A stretch of 64,000 bases of DNA, taken from positions 558,001 to 622,000 of the forward strand of contig NZ_AP025032.1 in the NCBI RefSeq assembly GCF_019973775.1, written 5' to 3'. Source of the stretch: Aureimonas sp. SA4125 (GTDB lineage Bacteria > Pseudomonadota > Alphaproteobacteria > Rhizobiales > Rhizobiaceae). Position numbers and translations under genes: made by a program. Below the pieces are notes generated by a model, which saw nothing but the letters and a program-made list of their open reading frames with translations, was not told the origin of the DNA and did not search any database. Shown in pieces: positions 8,977 to 17,941 of the stretch (position 1 is its first letter; each line of letters opens with the position of its first letter).

Positions 8977-9269
8977 CGACTTCCCTCCCGGGCGAAAAAA
9001 GCCATCGCCTTCTTCAGGATGCCACGCTCCTGACGAAGGATCTCATTCTCCCGCCGCAGCCGCTTCATCTCCGCAGCCATGTCCTCGACGCGGTCGGGAG
9101 GCGGGCTTTCTATCAAGGCGTCGCGCCGCTTGTCGATCCAGCGCCGCAGTGTCGATAGCCCAACGCCAAGGTCCTCCGCGATCTCGCGCTGCGTCCGGCC
9201 GCTCGTCTCAACCAGACGGACGGCTTCCTCCTCGAATTCCTTCGTAAATCGTCGCTGTGTCTTCGCCAT
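8973..9269 (-). CDS. IS3-family transposase OrfA (copy 1)
   Basis: A 98-residue HTH_Tnp_1 protein beginning MAKTQRRFTKEF, with the helix-turn-helix around TQREIAEDLGVGLSTLRRW and a leucine-zipper-like tail (MKRLRRENEILRQERGILKKA). It binds the IS ends and provides the N-terminal part of the OrfAB transposase. Its stop overlaps the start of orfB by four bases. The frame could extend upstream to 9281; ATG 9269 is the natural start by family. Confidence 0.93.
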   Translation of the reverse strand: MAKTQRRFTKEFEEEAVRLVETSGRTQREIAEDLGVGLSTLRRWIDKRRDALIESPPPDRVEDMAAEMKRLRRENEILRQERGILKKAMAFFAREGSR

Positions 9270-9444
9270 GGAGTTCCTCATGCCTCATTGAGAACTCTCC
9301 ACTTTTCCGGGGCAAGTCCACCCTGGGGCAGTATCTGCGCGGGAAATACTGATCGTTCAAATTGCAAACCGCCTAATCAGCACCGGGCCACAGCTTGATT
9401 TCATTGACGTTCCCGATACCCTCGGCTGGTACACGAGACCCGGA

Positions 9445-9762
9445 GTGCGACATGAAAACGATCAAGTCATGCGCCGGGCTCTAATTTCGACCGTGCTAGC
9501 GGCGTCGGTGGCGGGACCGGCCTGTCCGACTGAGCTTTCCATATTCTGGCCGGTTCGCATGGTAGTCTCTCGCGACCCTGACCCAGAACGCTTCGTCGGC
9601 ATCACTCTCGGAAACCTGTCCGCCATTGTTTTCGTCGACGACTGTAAGGAGTGCGCTGACGAGTTCCGGAAGGACGGGGTGGTACTATGGTCCGACGCCG
9701 CCGGGAGCAAGTGGACGATCCTGCCGCCGCGCCGCATCGGTATACTGGCTGATGCTCAGTGA
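9445..9762 (+). CDS. Hypothetical secreted protein
   Basis: A 105-residue frame with a likely signal peptide (RRALISTVLAASVAGPACP) from the internal ATG at 9469 or, longer, from GTG 9445. The mature part has a CKEC pair (DDCKECADEF) and no recognised domain. Codon use is less GC-rich than the metabolic clusters. It lies in the 1.4-kb accessory strip between IS elements. No function is proposed; coding status is moderately likely. Confidence 0.45.
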   Translation: MRHENDQVMRRALISTVLAASVAGPACPTELSIFWPVRMVVSRDPDPERFVGITLGNLSAIVFVDDCKECADEFRKDGVVLWSDAAGSKWTILPPRRIGILADAQ

Positions 9763-9794
9763 ATTAACGAGACCTCCTGCCTACTGATTAGGAG

Positions 9795-10082
9795 CTACTG
9801 ACAGGTTGTCCGTATCCTTGACCCGGTACCCGTTTCGGCAACGGTGCACTGGGAGTTTTGTCGAAGATTGATTACCGCTTTGGGCCGGTTAAAGTTCACC
9901 CTTATGGGCTTTGCCCTTGGCGCTGTCGGTGCTGTCATGATTGACGCTGGCGGGGGAGGTGCCGGAGGTGGCGGAAGCCGCGTCTCGACCGTCCGGTCCG
10001 GCGCCAATCCAGGAATGGGCGAGGTTGCGCACCCAGTGAAAAGAAACCCAACCATCGCGATTATTAGAAACTTGAGTTGCAT
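9795..10082 (-). CDS. Small putative lipoprotein
   Basis: From ATG 10082 the frame gives 95 residues starting MQLKFLIIAMVGFLFTGCATS, a lipoprotein signal with lipobox LFTGC, so export and acylation at Cys17 are expected. A proline-rich stretch (LPPPPAPPPPAS) follows, then a short basic region with two later cysteines (QCTVAE and TTCQ). No family was recognised. The frame is open further upstream, but that extension lacks any signal and runs through the hairpin at 10199-10237, so the short start is preferred. It lies in the accessory strip between IS elements. Confidence 0.65.
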   Translation of the reverse strand: MQLKFLIIAMVGFLFTGCATSPIPGLAPDRTVETRLPPPPAPPPPASIMTAPTAPRAKPIRVNFNRPKAVINLRQNSQCTVAETGTGSRIRTTCQ

Positions 10083-10198
10083 GCTCTCTATCCGTCTGCC
10101 TCTGATGCGGCATAAGGGTGTGAACCATGCGTCGATCAATTCGGCAACTCGTGCTCTTCGCGTGCGACTTCCACCGATCATGTTCACCGGGAGTAGAA

Positions 10199-10237
10199 CC
10201 CCGGCGCCACGTCGCGTGGGGTGACCCGGCGCCGGGG
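10199..10237. repeat. Perfect 10-bp GC-rich inverted repeat (hairpin)
   Basis: CCCCGGCGCC at 10199-10208 pairs exactly with GGCGCCGGGG at 10228-10237. The 19-base loop holds a smaller CCAC/GTGG pairing. No T-run follows on either side, so it is not a standard intrinsic terminator. It lies about 117 bp upstream of the lipoprotein start and 73 bp before the next plus-strand frame. Confidence 0.7.
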
Positions 10238-10309
10238 CGCGGCACTGCTTGGGGGATGCCGCAAAGACATGAAGCCACAATATTTATGTAATGTGAAGGG
10301 TGCCGTTTA

Positions 10310-10684
10310 TTGATCATCGAGATACCACTTTTGAGTTCTTGCGCAAAATTGGAAATTGGGGATCATCTGCGGATGATTGATGGAAGCAGATCCGTCTCCC
10401 GTGACAAGGCGCTTCGCGGTCTCACGACCTCTGAGCTACAAACCCTTGAGACTATCCACGCACATCAACTGGGCATTTTGGAGGGCGTTCGGTTAGGCGA
10501 GCTGAACGAAGATCAGCGTGCTAATTTCAAAGTACTGCTCGTCAAAAGATTAGTTGAGTTCGAACTTGCAGCGGAGGGCACATTCCGCTGCATACCGACA
10601 CGAATGGGGCGCGGAGTTCTATTAACTTGGGAGATTAAGAAGCTTTTTGAGCAGCCATCGGCACCCGATGAGCAAACCCGGTGA
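10310..10684 (+). CDS. Hypothetical protein
   Basis: A 124-residue frame starting at TTG 10310, with GAAGG about 11 nt upstream; an ATG lies at 10373. The middle is helical and charged (DKALRGLTTSELQTLETIHAHQLG), with no signal peptide or membrane segment, so it would be cytoplasmic. No family was recognised. Base composition is lower in GC than in the surrounding clusters, consistent with acquired DNA. The IS5-family element begins 67 bp downstream. Confidence 0.45.
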   Translation: MIIEIPLLSSCAKLEIGDHLRMIDGSRSVSRDKALRGLTTSELQTLETIHAHQLGILEGVRLGELNEDQRANFKVLLVKRLVEFELAAEGTFRCIPTRMGRGVLLTWEIKKLFEQPSAPDEQTR

Positions 10685-11131
10685 CTTTCGCAGTGCCCCC
10701 GAATGGCACGGTGCACTGAGAAATTTAGGCGCCTCACAGTCTATCTATTTAGGCTCAGGACCTGTTAAATCCGAATGAGATGTGATTCAGGATCTCCGAG
10801 GGAGGAGCTTCTGATGGGTGATCTGTTCTTGCTGAGCGAGCGCCAGATGGCGCGGATATCGCCGCACTTTCCTTTGGCGCACGGGGTGCCGCGGGTGGAT
10901 GACCAGCGGGTGGTGAGCGGGATCGTCTACGTCATCGGCAACGGCCTTCAGTGGAAGGATGCACCGAAGGCCTATGGTCCGCACAAGACGCTGTACAACC
11001 GCTTCATCCGCTGGAGCCGGCTTGGTGTGTTCACGGATTTTCGCCGCCCTTGCCGGTGAAGGCCCGAGACCTGAACGCATCATGATCGATGCGACACACC
11101 TGAAGGCCCACCGCACGGCGGCGAGCCTTCT

Positions 11132-11138
11132 AAAAAAG
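11132..11138 (+). promoter_or_regulatory. Canonical -1 frameshift heptamer in IS5-family transposase
   Basis: The zero frame reads CTA AAA AAG (codon start 11130), so A AAA AAG is correctly phased as X XXY YYZ. Slipping back one base continues as GGG GAT GTT, giving KKGDVPRRIGRTKGGLN, which matches the family sequence exactly where the next frame takes over. Confidence 0.75.
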
Positions 11139-11548
11139 GGGATGTTCCCCGACGCATCGGACGCACCAAAGGCGGCTTGAACTCCAAGCTGCACGCCGTC
11201 TGCGACGGTGAGGGAAGACCGCTCGTCCTGTGTCTGTCGGAAGGCCAGATGAGCGACTACAACGGCGCCGCCATGATGCTGGACTGCCTGCCGAAGGCCA
11301 AGGTCATGCTGGCCGACAAGGGATACGATGCCGACTGGTTCCGCCAGGCGCTCGCCCTGCGCGGCATCGCCGCCTGCATTCCCGCCCGTGCCAAGCGCAA
11401 GGCCCCGGTGGCCCATGATGCGCTGCTCTATCGTCAGCGCCACAAGATCGAGATCATGTTCGGCAGGCTGAAGGACTGGCGCCGCATCCACACCAGCTAC
11501 GACCGTTGCGCCCACACCTTCTTCTCCGCTATCTGCATCGCCGCGGTC

Positions 11549-12962
11549 GTGTCCCCGCCCGTGGTGTAGCTCGACGGTAGCGTCGCCGATCTCGCCCGCG
11601 CCTTTGATTGCGCTGTAGGACGAGATTGGCGACGCGGTGGTCACCAGCGGTTTCCGGTTAGGCTTGGGTTGCGAGACCTAACCGCAACCGGAGATCCCCT
11701 GATGACCGACGACATGATGAGCCTGCGCAGCCTTCTGGAGAAGACCCCGGACGCCGATCTGTTGCGCGAGATGATCGGCTTTGCCGCCGAGCGGCTGATG
11801 GAACTGGAGGTCGGCAATGCGACCGGCGCCGGCTATGGCGAGAAGAGCGCCGAGCGCCTCGCCCAGCGCAACGGCTATCGCGACAGGGACTGGCATACCC
11901 GTGCCGGCACCGTCGAGCTGCGCATTCCCAGGCTGCGCAAGGGCAGCTACTTTCCCGGCTTCCTCGAGCCGCGGCGCATGGCCGAGAAGGCCCTGACGGC
12001 CGTGATCCAGGAAGCCTATGTCCAGGGCATCTCGACCCGTTCGGTCGACGACCTGGTCAAGGCGATGGGCATGGACGGCATCTCCAAGAGCCAGGTGTCG
12101 AGGCTTTGCGAAGAGATCGACGGCAAGGTGAAGGTCTTCCTCGAACGGCCGATCGAGGGCGACTGGCCCTATCTCTGGATCGACGCGACCTACCTGAAGG
12201 TCCGCCGCGGCGGGCGCATCGTCTCGGTCGCCGTGATCATCGCCGTCGGCGTCAACGCCGATGGCCGGCGCGAGGTGCTCGGCATGGAGGTCGGCACCTC
12301 GGAAGCCGAGCCGATCTGGACCGAATTCCTGCGCAAGCTGACCCGGCGCGGCCTGCGCGGCGTGAAGCTCGTCGTGTCCGATGCGCACGAGGGCATCAAG
12401 GCGGCCGTCACCAAGGTCCTGACGGCGACATGGCAGCGATGCCGGGTGCACTTCATGCGCAACGTGCTGGCCCATGCCGGCAAGAGCGGACGCCGGGTGG
12501 TGTCGGCCTTCATCGCCACCGCCTTCGCCCAGGAGACGCCCGAGGCCGCAAGCCTGCAATGGCGCTCCGTCGCCGACCAGATCCGGCCGAAGGTGCCCAA
12601 GCTCGCCGCCATCCTCGACGGCGCCGAAGAGGATGTCTTGGCCTACATGACCTTCCCCAGGGAGCATCGCGCCAAGCTGCACAGCATCAACCCCATCGAG
12701 CGGCTGAACGGGGAGATCAAGCGGCGCACCGACGTCGTCGGCATCTTTCCGAACGACGAGGCCATCCTGCGTCTCGTCGGCGCTCTGCTGCTCGAGCAGA
12801 ATGACGAGTGGGCCGTGCAGCGGGCGAGGTACATGACGCTGGAATCCGTTGCACCCTTGAGCGATGATCCTCTCGTCAGCCTGCCAGCAATGACGCGCTG
12901 ATCAACCCGGCCTGGCCGGAACCGACGTGTGACGCCGTCAGCTACACCACGCTAGGGGACAC
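11549..12962 (+). mobile_element. IS256-family (Mutator-type) insertion sequence, 1414 bp
   Basis: Ends are imperfect inverted repeats: GTGTCCCCGCCCGTGGTGTA at the left and GTGTCCCCTAGCGTGGTGTA reading inward from 12962. It carries one intact transposase and lies within the last codons of the IS5-family transposase. A clean 8-9 bp target duplication is not seen; the flanks share an imperfect ATCGCCGC-containing repeat. Confidence 0.9.
11702..12901 (+). CDS. IS256-family transposase
   Basis: A 399-residue Mutator-type DDE transposase. Visible landmarks are [14 protein letters not shown] near the N-terminus, Asp in [12 protein letters not shown], Asp in [14 protein letters not shown], the [12 protein letters not shown] helix, and the C-terminal Glu in [23 protein letters not shown] 11702 ([10 protein letters not shown]) is the usual family start; the frame is open a little upstream. 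Length and motifs are complete, so it is probably functional. Confidence 0.95.
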   Translation: MTDDMMSLRSLLEKTPDADLLREMIGFAAERLMELEVGNATGAGYGEKSAERLAQRNGYRDRDWHTRAGTVELRIPRLRKGSYFPGFLEPRRMAEKALTAVIQEAYVQGISTRSVDDLVKAMGMDGISKSQVSRLCEEIDGKVKVFLERPIEGDWPYLWIDATYLKVRRGGRIVSVAVIIAVGVNADGRREVLGMEVGTSEAEPIWTEFLRKLTRRGLRGVKLVVSDAHEGIKAAVTKVLTATWQRCRVHFMRNVLAHAGKSGRRVVSAFIATAFAQETPEAASLQWRSVADQIRPKVPKLAAILDGAEEDVLAYMTFPREHRAKLHSINPIERLNGEIKRRTDVVGIFPNDEAILRLVGALLLEQNDEWAVQRARYMTLESVAPLSDDPLVSLPAMTR

Positions 12963-13097
12963 GATCATCGCCGCCGCAGTCATCTTCTGGCTTTGATCAA
13001 TGAGTCCTGAGCCTAGCACTACTTTGGCAGGTTGGAGGAACCGAGTGGCATCATCGTTGATTCGGATGTCATGATGGGCTGACCGGAATGACGCGCG

Positions 13098-14237
13098 ATG
13101 ACGGTGGACGATGGCTGGCGAAGCGATTTGGAGCGGTGGCTCGAACCGTTTTTGGCGGGGCTGTCGCATCCCTCTCGGCGCAGGATGTGTCCGCAATACA
13201 TCGCTGGCTTGATCGGCCCCGGTGACCGCAAGAGCGTGCAGCCGATGGCTGCTCGTGCGGGTGAAGCCGGCTATGACCAGCTTCACCATTTCGTTGCGGC
13301 AGGGATATGGGACAGCGCACCGCTCGAGTCGGCGCTGCTGAACGAGGCCGACCGGCTGGTGGGTGGTGCCTGTGCCTTCCTCGTCATTGACGACACGGCG
13401 ATGCCGAAGAAGGGCTATCATTCGGTCGGCGTCGCGCCCCAATATGCCTCGTCACTGGGTAAGAATGCGAACTGTCAGACGTTGGTGTCGGTGACGCTGG
13501 CGTCGCGTGAAGTGCCGGTGATGGTTGGCCTGCGCCTATTCCTGCCTGAGAGCTGGACCGGCGATCCGGAGCGCATGACGCGGGCGAAGGTGCCCGTCGA
13601 GAGGCAGGTCGTCCTGACCAAGCCGGAGATCGCTATCGAGGAAATCGACAGGGTAAGGGCCGCCGGTGTGCGCTTCGGCTGCGTGTTGGCTGATGCCGGC
13701 TACGGCATGAGCGCGCCGTTCCGCCAGGCGCTGAGCGAGCGCGGCCTATCCTGGGCGGTCGGCATACCCGGCCGTCAGAAGGTGTATCCAGCTGACGTCG
13801 CGATGATCTTCCCAATCTCGGGACATGGCCGGCCTCGGCAGCACCACATCCCCGATGCGAAGTCCGTCGCCGCCGAGAAGCTGCTGGCCGGGCAGCAATG
13901 GAAAAGGGTCAGTTGGCGGCGCGGCACGAAAGGGCGGCTGGCGGCGCGTTTCGCAGCTTTGCGAGTGCGCGTGGCCGACGGTCCGACCCAGCGGATCCGC
14001 GACATGGGCAACCAGCATCTGCCGGGCGAAGAAGTTTGGCTGGTCGGTGAGCATCGCTCGACCGGCGAACGCAAATACTACCTCTCGAACTTGCCAGCCG
14101 ACGCGACGATCAAAACGCTTGCGGGAGCTATCAAGGCGCGGTGGATCTGTGAGCAGGCACATCAGCAGCTCAAAGAGGAGCTCGGCCTCGACCACTTTGT
14201 TGATTTCCACCCGGAACTGACCCGGGACAGCGCCTGA
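13098..14237 (+). pseudogene. IS701-type transposase, 3' end replaced by IS21 end
   Basis: The protein resembles DDE transposases of the IS701 group: VIDDTAMPKKGYHSVG, FGCVLADAGYGMSAPFR and the late motif AHQQLKEELGLDHF. The IS21 terminal repeat starts at 14198, so the last 12 residues (VDFHPELTRDSA) come from IS21 and the usual 40 or so C-terminal residues are missing. The remaining C-terminus is not found on the other side of the IS21, so this is a truncation, not a simple insertion. Confidence 0.85.
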
Positions 14238-15819
14238 TTTCCACTGAGATTTGACCCATGTGACCTTTCCCCGAGCGCGGCGAGCGAGGGGACAATGGAG
14301 TGATCTACATGGGACTTTTGAACGTCATCCGCCGCTTGGCTTTGCGAGAGAAGCTACCGATCCGAGAGATAGCCAGGCGGACCGGGCTCTCGCGGAACAC
14401 CATCAAGAAGTATCTGAAGGCCGGCACGATCGAGCCGAAGTTCTCGGTGCCGGAGCGGCCGAGCAAGCTCGACCCGTTCTCCGACAAGCTTGCAGCCTGG
14501 CTGAAGGCCGAAGCATCAAAGTCACGTAAGCAGCGCCGGCCTTTGACGCACTTGCATGCAGATCTCGTCGCTCTCGGGTTCACCGGTTCCTACAACCGTG
14601 TGGCCGCGTTCGCCCGCGAATGGCTTGCGGAGCGGCAGCGCGAGCAGCAAACGACAGGGCGCGGCATCTTCGTTCCCCTGTCTTTCCGCCCCGGCGAAGC
14701 CTTCCAGTTCGACTGGAGCGAGGACCATGCGGTGATCGGCGGCGACCGCACCAGGCTTCAGGTCGCGCATATCAAGCTGGCGCACAGCCGAGTGTTCCTC
14801 GTCCGTGCCTATCTGCTCCAGACCCACGAGATGCTGTTTGACGCTCATTGGCACGCCTTCCGCGTCTTCGGCGGCGTGCCTGAGCGCGGCATCTACGACA
14901 ACATGAGAACGGCGGTAGACCGCGTCGGACGCGGCAAGGAACGCCAGATCAACCTGCGTTTCCTCGCCATGACAAACCACTATGTCTTCAAGCCGGAGTT
15001 CTGCAATCCGGCCTCTGGTTGGGAGAAAGGGCAAGTCGAGAAGAACGTGCAGGATGCGCGGCCGCGTCTGTGGCAGCCGATGCCGAACTTTCCCGATCTC
15101 GCCACGCTGAATGCCTGGCTCGAGCAGCGTTGTCTGGAGCTCTGGCGGGAGATCCCACATGGCCGTCTTGCCGGGACCGTCGCCGATGTCTGGGCCGAAG
15201 AGCAGCCCACCTTGATGTCGCTACCGCCTGCCTTCGACGGGTTCGTCGAGCAGAGCAAGCGCGTCTCGCCTACTTGCCTGATCAGCTTCGAACGCAACCG
15301 CTACAGCGTGCCGGCTTCTTTTGCGAACAGGCCCGTCAGCCTCCGTGTCTACCCGGATCGTCTGGTCATTGCGGCCGAGGGGCAAATCTTGTGCGAGCAT
15401 GAACGGCGGATCGAGCGATCGCATCATCTGCCGCCGCGAACGATCTACGACTGGCATCATTATCTGGCGGTGATCCAGCGCAAGCCCGGCGCGCTGCGCA
15501 ACGGTGCTCCTTTCGCTGAACTGCCGTCAGGCTTCCGGCGATTGCAGGATCAGATGTTGCGACGGCCCGGTGGCGATCGCGAGATGGTCGATATCCTTGC
15601 CCTGGTCCTGCACCATGATGAGCAGGCGGTGCTGGCCGCAGTGGAGCTGGCACTGTCAGAGGGGGTCGCCACCAAGACCCACGTGCTCAACATCCTGCAC
15701 CGTCTGATCGACGGAAAGACGATCGACGGCCCGGCCATCGACACGCCGCAAACGCTGCTGCTGCGCCGTGGACTTGCCCCGGAAAAGTGGAGAGTTCTCA
15801 ATGAGGCATGAGGAACTCC

Positions 15820-16116
15820 ATGGCGAAGACACAGCGACGATTTACGAAGGAATTCGAGGAGGAAGCCGTCCGTCTGGTTGAGACGAGCGGCCGGACGCAG
15901 CGCGAGATCGCGGAGGACCTTGGCGTTGGGCTATCGACACTGCGGCGCTGGATCGACAAGCGGCGCGACGCCTTGATAGAAAGCCCGCCTCCCGACCGCG
16001 TCGAGGACATGGCTGCGGAGATGAAGCGGCTGCGGCGGGAGAATGAGATCCTTCGTCAGGAGCGTGGCATCCTGAAGAAGGCGATGGCTTTTTTCGCCCG
16101 GGAGGGAAGTCGGTGA
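15820..16116 (+). CDS. IS3-family transposase OrfA (copy 2)
   Basis: Identical in translation to the copy 1 OrfA: 98 residues, HTH around TQREIAEDLGVGLSTL, leucine-rich C-terminus. Near its end the gene has a six-T run (16089-16094) where a -1 slip would join it to orfB. Its stop overlaps the orfB GTG (GTGA). Confidence 0.94.
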   Translation: MAKTQRRFTKEFEEEAVRLVETSGRTQREIAEDLGVGLSTLRRWIDKRRDALIESPPPDRVEDMAAEMKRLRRENEILRQERGILKKAMAFFAREGSR

Positions 16117-16973
16117 GGTTCGAACTCATCGATGCGGCGAAAGAAGAATTCCCCGTCCAGCGTCTCTGCAAGGTCCTCGGCGTCAGCTCGAGCGGCTATT
16201 TTGCATGGAAGGATCGACCGGCCTGCCGCCGGCAGCAGCGCGACATGGTGCTTCTGGCGCATGTCCGCTCGGCGTTTCGGTTGTCGAACGGCACCTATGG
16301 GAGTCCTCGCATGCGGCATGAACTCCAGGCCGAGGGGATCGCTATCGGGCGCCGTCGGACAGCGCGCCTGATGCGCGAGAACGGCCTCAAGGCCCGGCAG
16401 AAGCGGCGGTTCAAGCGAACGACGGACAGCCTGCACGCCTTCCCGATCGCGCCGAACCTCCTTGATCAGGACTTCGCGACCGAACGCCGGGACGAGAAGT
16501 GGGGAGCCGACATCTCCTATGTTTGGACGCGAGAGGGCTGGCTGTATCTCGCCGTCGTCATCGACCTGTTCGCCCGGCGCGTCGTCGGCTGGGCCGTCAG
16601 CGATCGTCTACACAAGGAGTTGGCTCTCGAGGCGCTCCGCAAGGCCCTCGTCCTGCGCCGCCCGAAAACCGGCCTGATCCATCATTCTGACCGCGGCAGC
16701 CAATATTGCTCGATCGACTATCAGGCCGAGCTACGCAGGTACGACGTGCTGATCTCGATGTCCGGCAAGGGCAACTGCTATGATAATGCGATGGTCGAGA
16801 CCTTCTTCAAGACGTTGAAATCCGAGCTGGTCTGGCGCACCGTCTTCCAGACCAGGACCGAGGCGAAGGCGGCCATCGGCCGCTACATCGACAGCTTCTA
16901 CAACCCCGTCCGGCGCCATTCCGCGCTCGACTTCATCAGCCCCGTCCAGTTCGAACGACTGGCCGCCGCGTAA
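16113..16973 (+). CDS. IS3-family transposase OrfB (copy 2)
   Basis: Identical in translation to the copy 1 OrfB: 286 residues with the DDE triad in GADISYVW, HHSDRGSQYC and VETFFKTLKSE. The GTG start sits in the orfA stop overlap. The -1 frame is open upstream of the GTG (FFRPGGKSVRFEL), so a fused OrfAB product is possible. The copy looks functional and recently moved. Confidence 0.95.
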   Translation: MRFELIDAAKEEFPVQRLCKVLGVSSSGYFAWKDRPACRRQQRDMVLLAHVRSAFRLSNGTYGSPRMRHELQAEGIAIGRRRTARLMRENGLKARQKRRFKRTTDSLHAFPIAPNLLDQDFATERRDEKWGADISYVWTREGWLYLAVVIDLFARRVVGWAVSDRLHKELALEALRKALVLRRPKTGLIHHSDRGSQYCSIDYQAELRRYDVLISMSGKGNCYDNAMVETFFKTLKSELVWRTVFQTRTEAKAAIGRYIDSFYNPVRRHSALDFISPVQFERLAAA

Positions 16974-17072
16974 TCAAAACGCTCTCCACTAAAAGGGGGC
17001 AAGTCCACCGAGAGCCCAAGGCCAATGTCGAGCGCTACGACGATTTGCGCGCCCGCAGGAGTGGAGGCCGCC

Positions 17073-17867
17073 ATGCGTCATGATCCCGCCAGCGGCGCCG
17101 TCGTCATCATGCTGCGCAGCCTCAAGATGTATGGCATGGCCCAGGCCGTCACCGACCTGATTGAGCAAGGCGCGCCTGCCTTCGAAGCCGCCGTGCCGAT
17201 CCTGACGCAGCTCCTCAAGGCCGAGATGGCGGAACGCGAGGTGCGCTCGATCGCCTATCACATGAAGGCAGCACGCTTCCCGGCCTACAAGGATCTGGCG
17301 GGCTTCGACTTCTCAGCCAGCGAGATCAACGAGGCCACGGTGCGCCAGCTCCATCGCTGCGAGTTCATCGAAGGAATGGAGAATGTCGTGCTGATCGGCG
17401 GGCCGGGCACGGGCAAAACCCATGTCGCGACCGCCCTTGGCGTTCAGGCCGTCGAGCATTATCGCCGGAAAGTTCGGTTCTTCTCGACCATCGAACTCGT
17501 CAACATGCTCGAACAGGAGAAAGCCAAGGGCAAAGCCGGCCAACTGGCCGAGACCCTCGTCCGTCTCGATCTCGTGATCCTGGACGAGCTTGGATACCTG
17601 CCATTCAGTGCCTCAGGCGGTGCGCTGCTCTTCCACCTGCTGAGCAAGCTCTACGAGCGCACCAGCGTCGTCATCACGACCAATCTGAGCTTCAGCGAAT
17701 GGGCCACCGTCTTCGGCGATGCCAAGATGACCACCGCGCTGCTCGATCGCCTCACACATCGTTGCCACATCCTGGAGACTGGAAATGACAGCTTCCGCTT
17801 CAGAGCCAGCACCGACGCCGCCACCCGCAAGAGGAAGGAAAGCGCACATGCCTTGACCCACACATGA
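17073..17867 (+). CDS. istB: IS21 transposition helper ATPase IstB
   Basis: A 264-residue DnaC-like AAA+ ATPase that assists IstA in strand transfer. Walker A is GGPGTGKTH near residue 112 and Walker B is [15 protein letters not shown] 17073 follows a purine-rich GGAGG site and overlaps the original istA stop at 17083, the usual IS21 arrangement. The gene is intact even though istA upstream is split. Confidence 0.95.
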   Translation: MRHDPASGAVVIMLRSLKMYGMAQAVTDLIEQGAPAFEAAVPILTQLLKAEMAEREVRSIAYHMKAARFPAYKDLAGFDFSASEINEATVRQLHRCEFIEGMENVVLIGGPGTGKTHVATALGVQAVEHYRRKVRFFSTIELVNMLEQEKAKGKAGQLAETLVRLDLVILDELGYLPFSASGGALLFHLLSKLYERTSVVITTNLSFSEWATVFGDAKMTTALLDRLTHRCHILETGNDSFRFRASTDAATRKRKESAHALTHT

Positions 17868-17941
17868 CCCACTCAGCATAACTCAGAGCCGGGTCAATTC
17901 TCGATGGAAAACCCGGGTCAGTTCCGGGTGGAAATCAACAC

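Larger units (their letters stand above)
8082..9320 (-). mobile_element. IS3-family insertion sequence, copy 1 (1239 bp)
   Basis: The ends are imperfect inverted repeats: TGGACTTGCCCCCTTTTAG at 8082 and, read inward from 9320, TGGACTTGCCCCGGAAAAG; both continue to TGGAGAG. It carries orfA and orfB on minus. The second copy at 15769-17007 has the same length, the same ends and identical ORF translations in the opposite orientation. No 3-bp target duplication is visible here (TCT before, CCC after), unlike copy 2, which suggests deletion or recombination beside this copy. Confidence 0.95.
10814..12996 (+). pseudogene. IS5-family transposase, broken
   Basis: The transposase is spread over three frames. 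Part 1 runs from ATG 10814 (GDLFLLSERQMARISPHFP) to about 11035, where one extra or two missing bases shift the frame. Part 2 carries IMIDATHLKAHRTAASLLKK. Part 3 carries TKGGLNSKLHAV, GYDADWFR and IEIMFGRLKDWRRIHTSYDR, with the catalytic residues of an IS5-type DDE enzyme. The part 2/3 change is a -1 shift at A AAA AAG (11132-11138) and looks programmed; the part 1/2 change is a mutation. The IS256-family element interrupts the last codons, and AAAVIFWL plus stop reappear at 12970-12996. Confidence 0.85.
10752..13013 (+). mobile_element. IS5-family element interrupted by an IS256-family element
   Basis: The left end GGCTCAGGAC at 10752 matches the right end GTCCTGAGCC at 13004-13013, and TA dinucleotides flank both (TTAG left, CTAG right), as expected for IS5-type insertion. 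Without the inserted IS256-family element the unit is about 848 bp. Its transposase is broken by a frame change near 11035 and by the insertion at 11549, so it is not autonomous. Confidence 0.85.
15769..17007 (+). mobile_element. IS3-family insertion sequence, copy 2 (1239 bp)
   Basis: Same ends and length as copy 1, opposite orientation, inserted into istA. A 3-bp target duplication CCG is present at 15766-15768 and 17008-17010, normal for this family, showing simple transposition into the IS21 element. The transposase frames translate identically to copy 1. Confidence 0.97.
14309..17083 (+). pseudogene. istA: IS21 transposase IstA, interrupted by IS3 copy 2
   Basis: ATG 14309 has GGAG 8 nt upstream. 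The N-terminal HTH reads LPIREIARRTGLSRNTIKKY, and the rve core shows Asp in FQFDWSEDHAV, Asp in IYDNMRTAVD and Glu in GWEKGQVEKNV. Codon CG(T) at 15767 is split by IS3. Joining 15768 to 17011 restores the frame to [17 protein letters not shown] and a stop at 17081-17083. The truncated frame now ends at 15811 with IS3-encoded residues (GLAPEKWRVLNEA), losing only about 27 residues, so partial function is conceivable. Confidence 0.9.
14198..17940 (+). mobile_element. IS21-family element split by IS3 copy 2
   Basis: The left end starts TGTTGATTTCCACCCGGAAC at 14198 and the right end is its exact inverse, finishing at 17940; the inverted repeat extends 29 bp with no mismatch, and the termini are TG...CA. 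Removing the IS3 and one CCG repeat leaves about 2.5 kb with istA and istB in the normal overlapping order. The flanks do not belong to one gene: a transposase on the left, an oxidase gene tail on the right. Confidence 0.92.
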
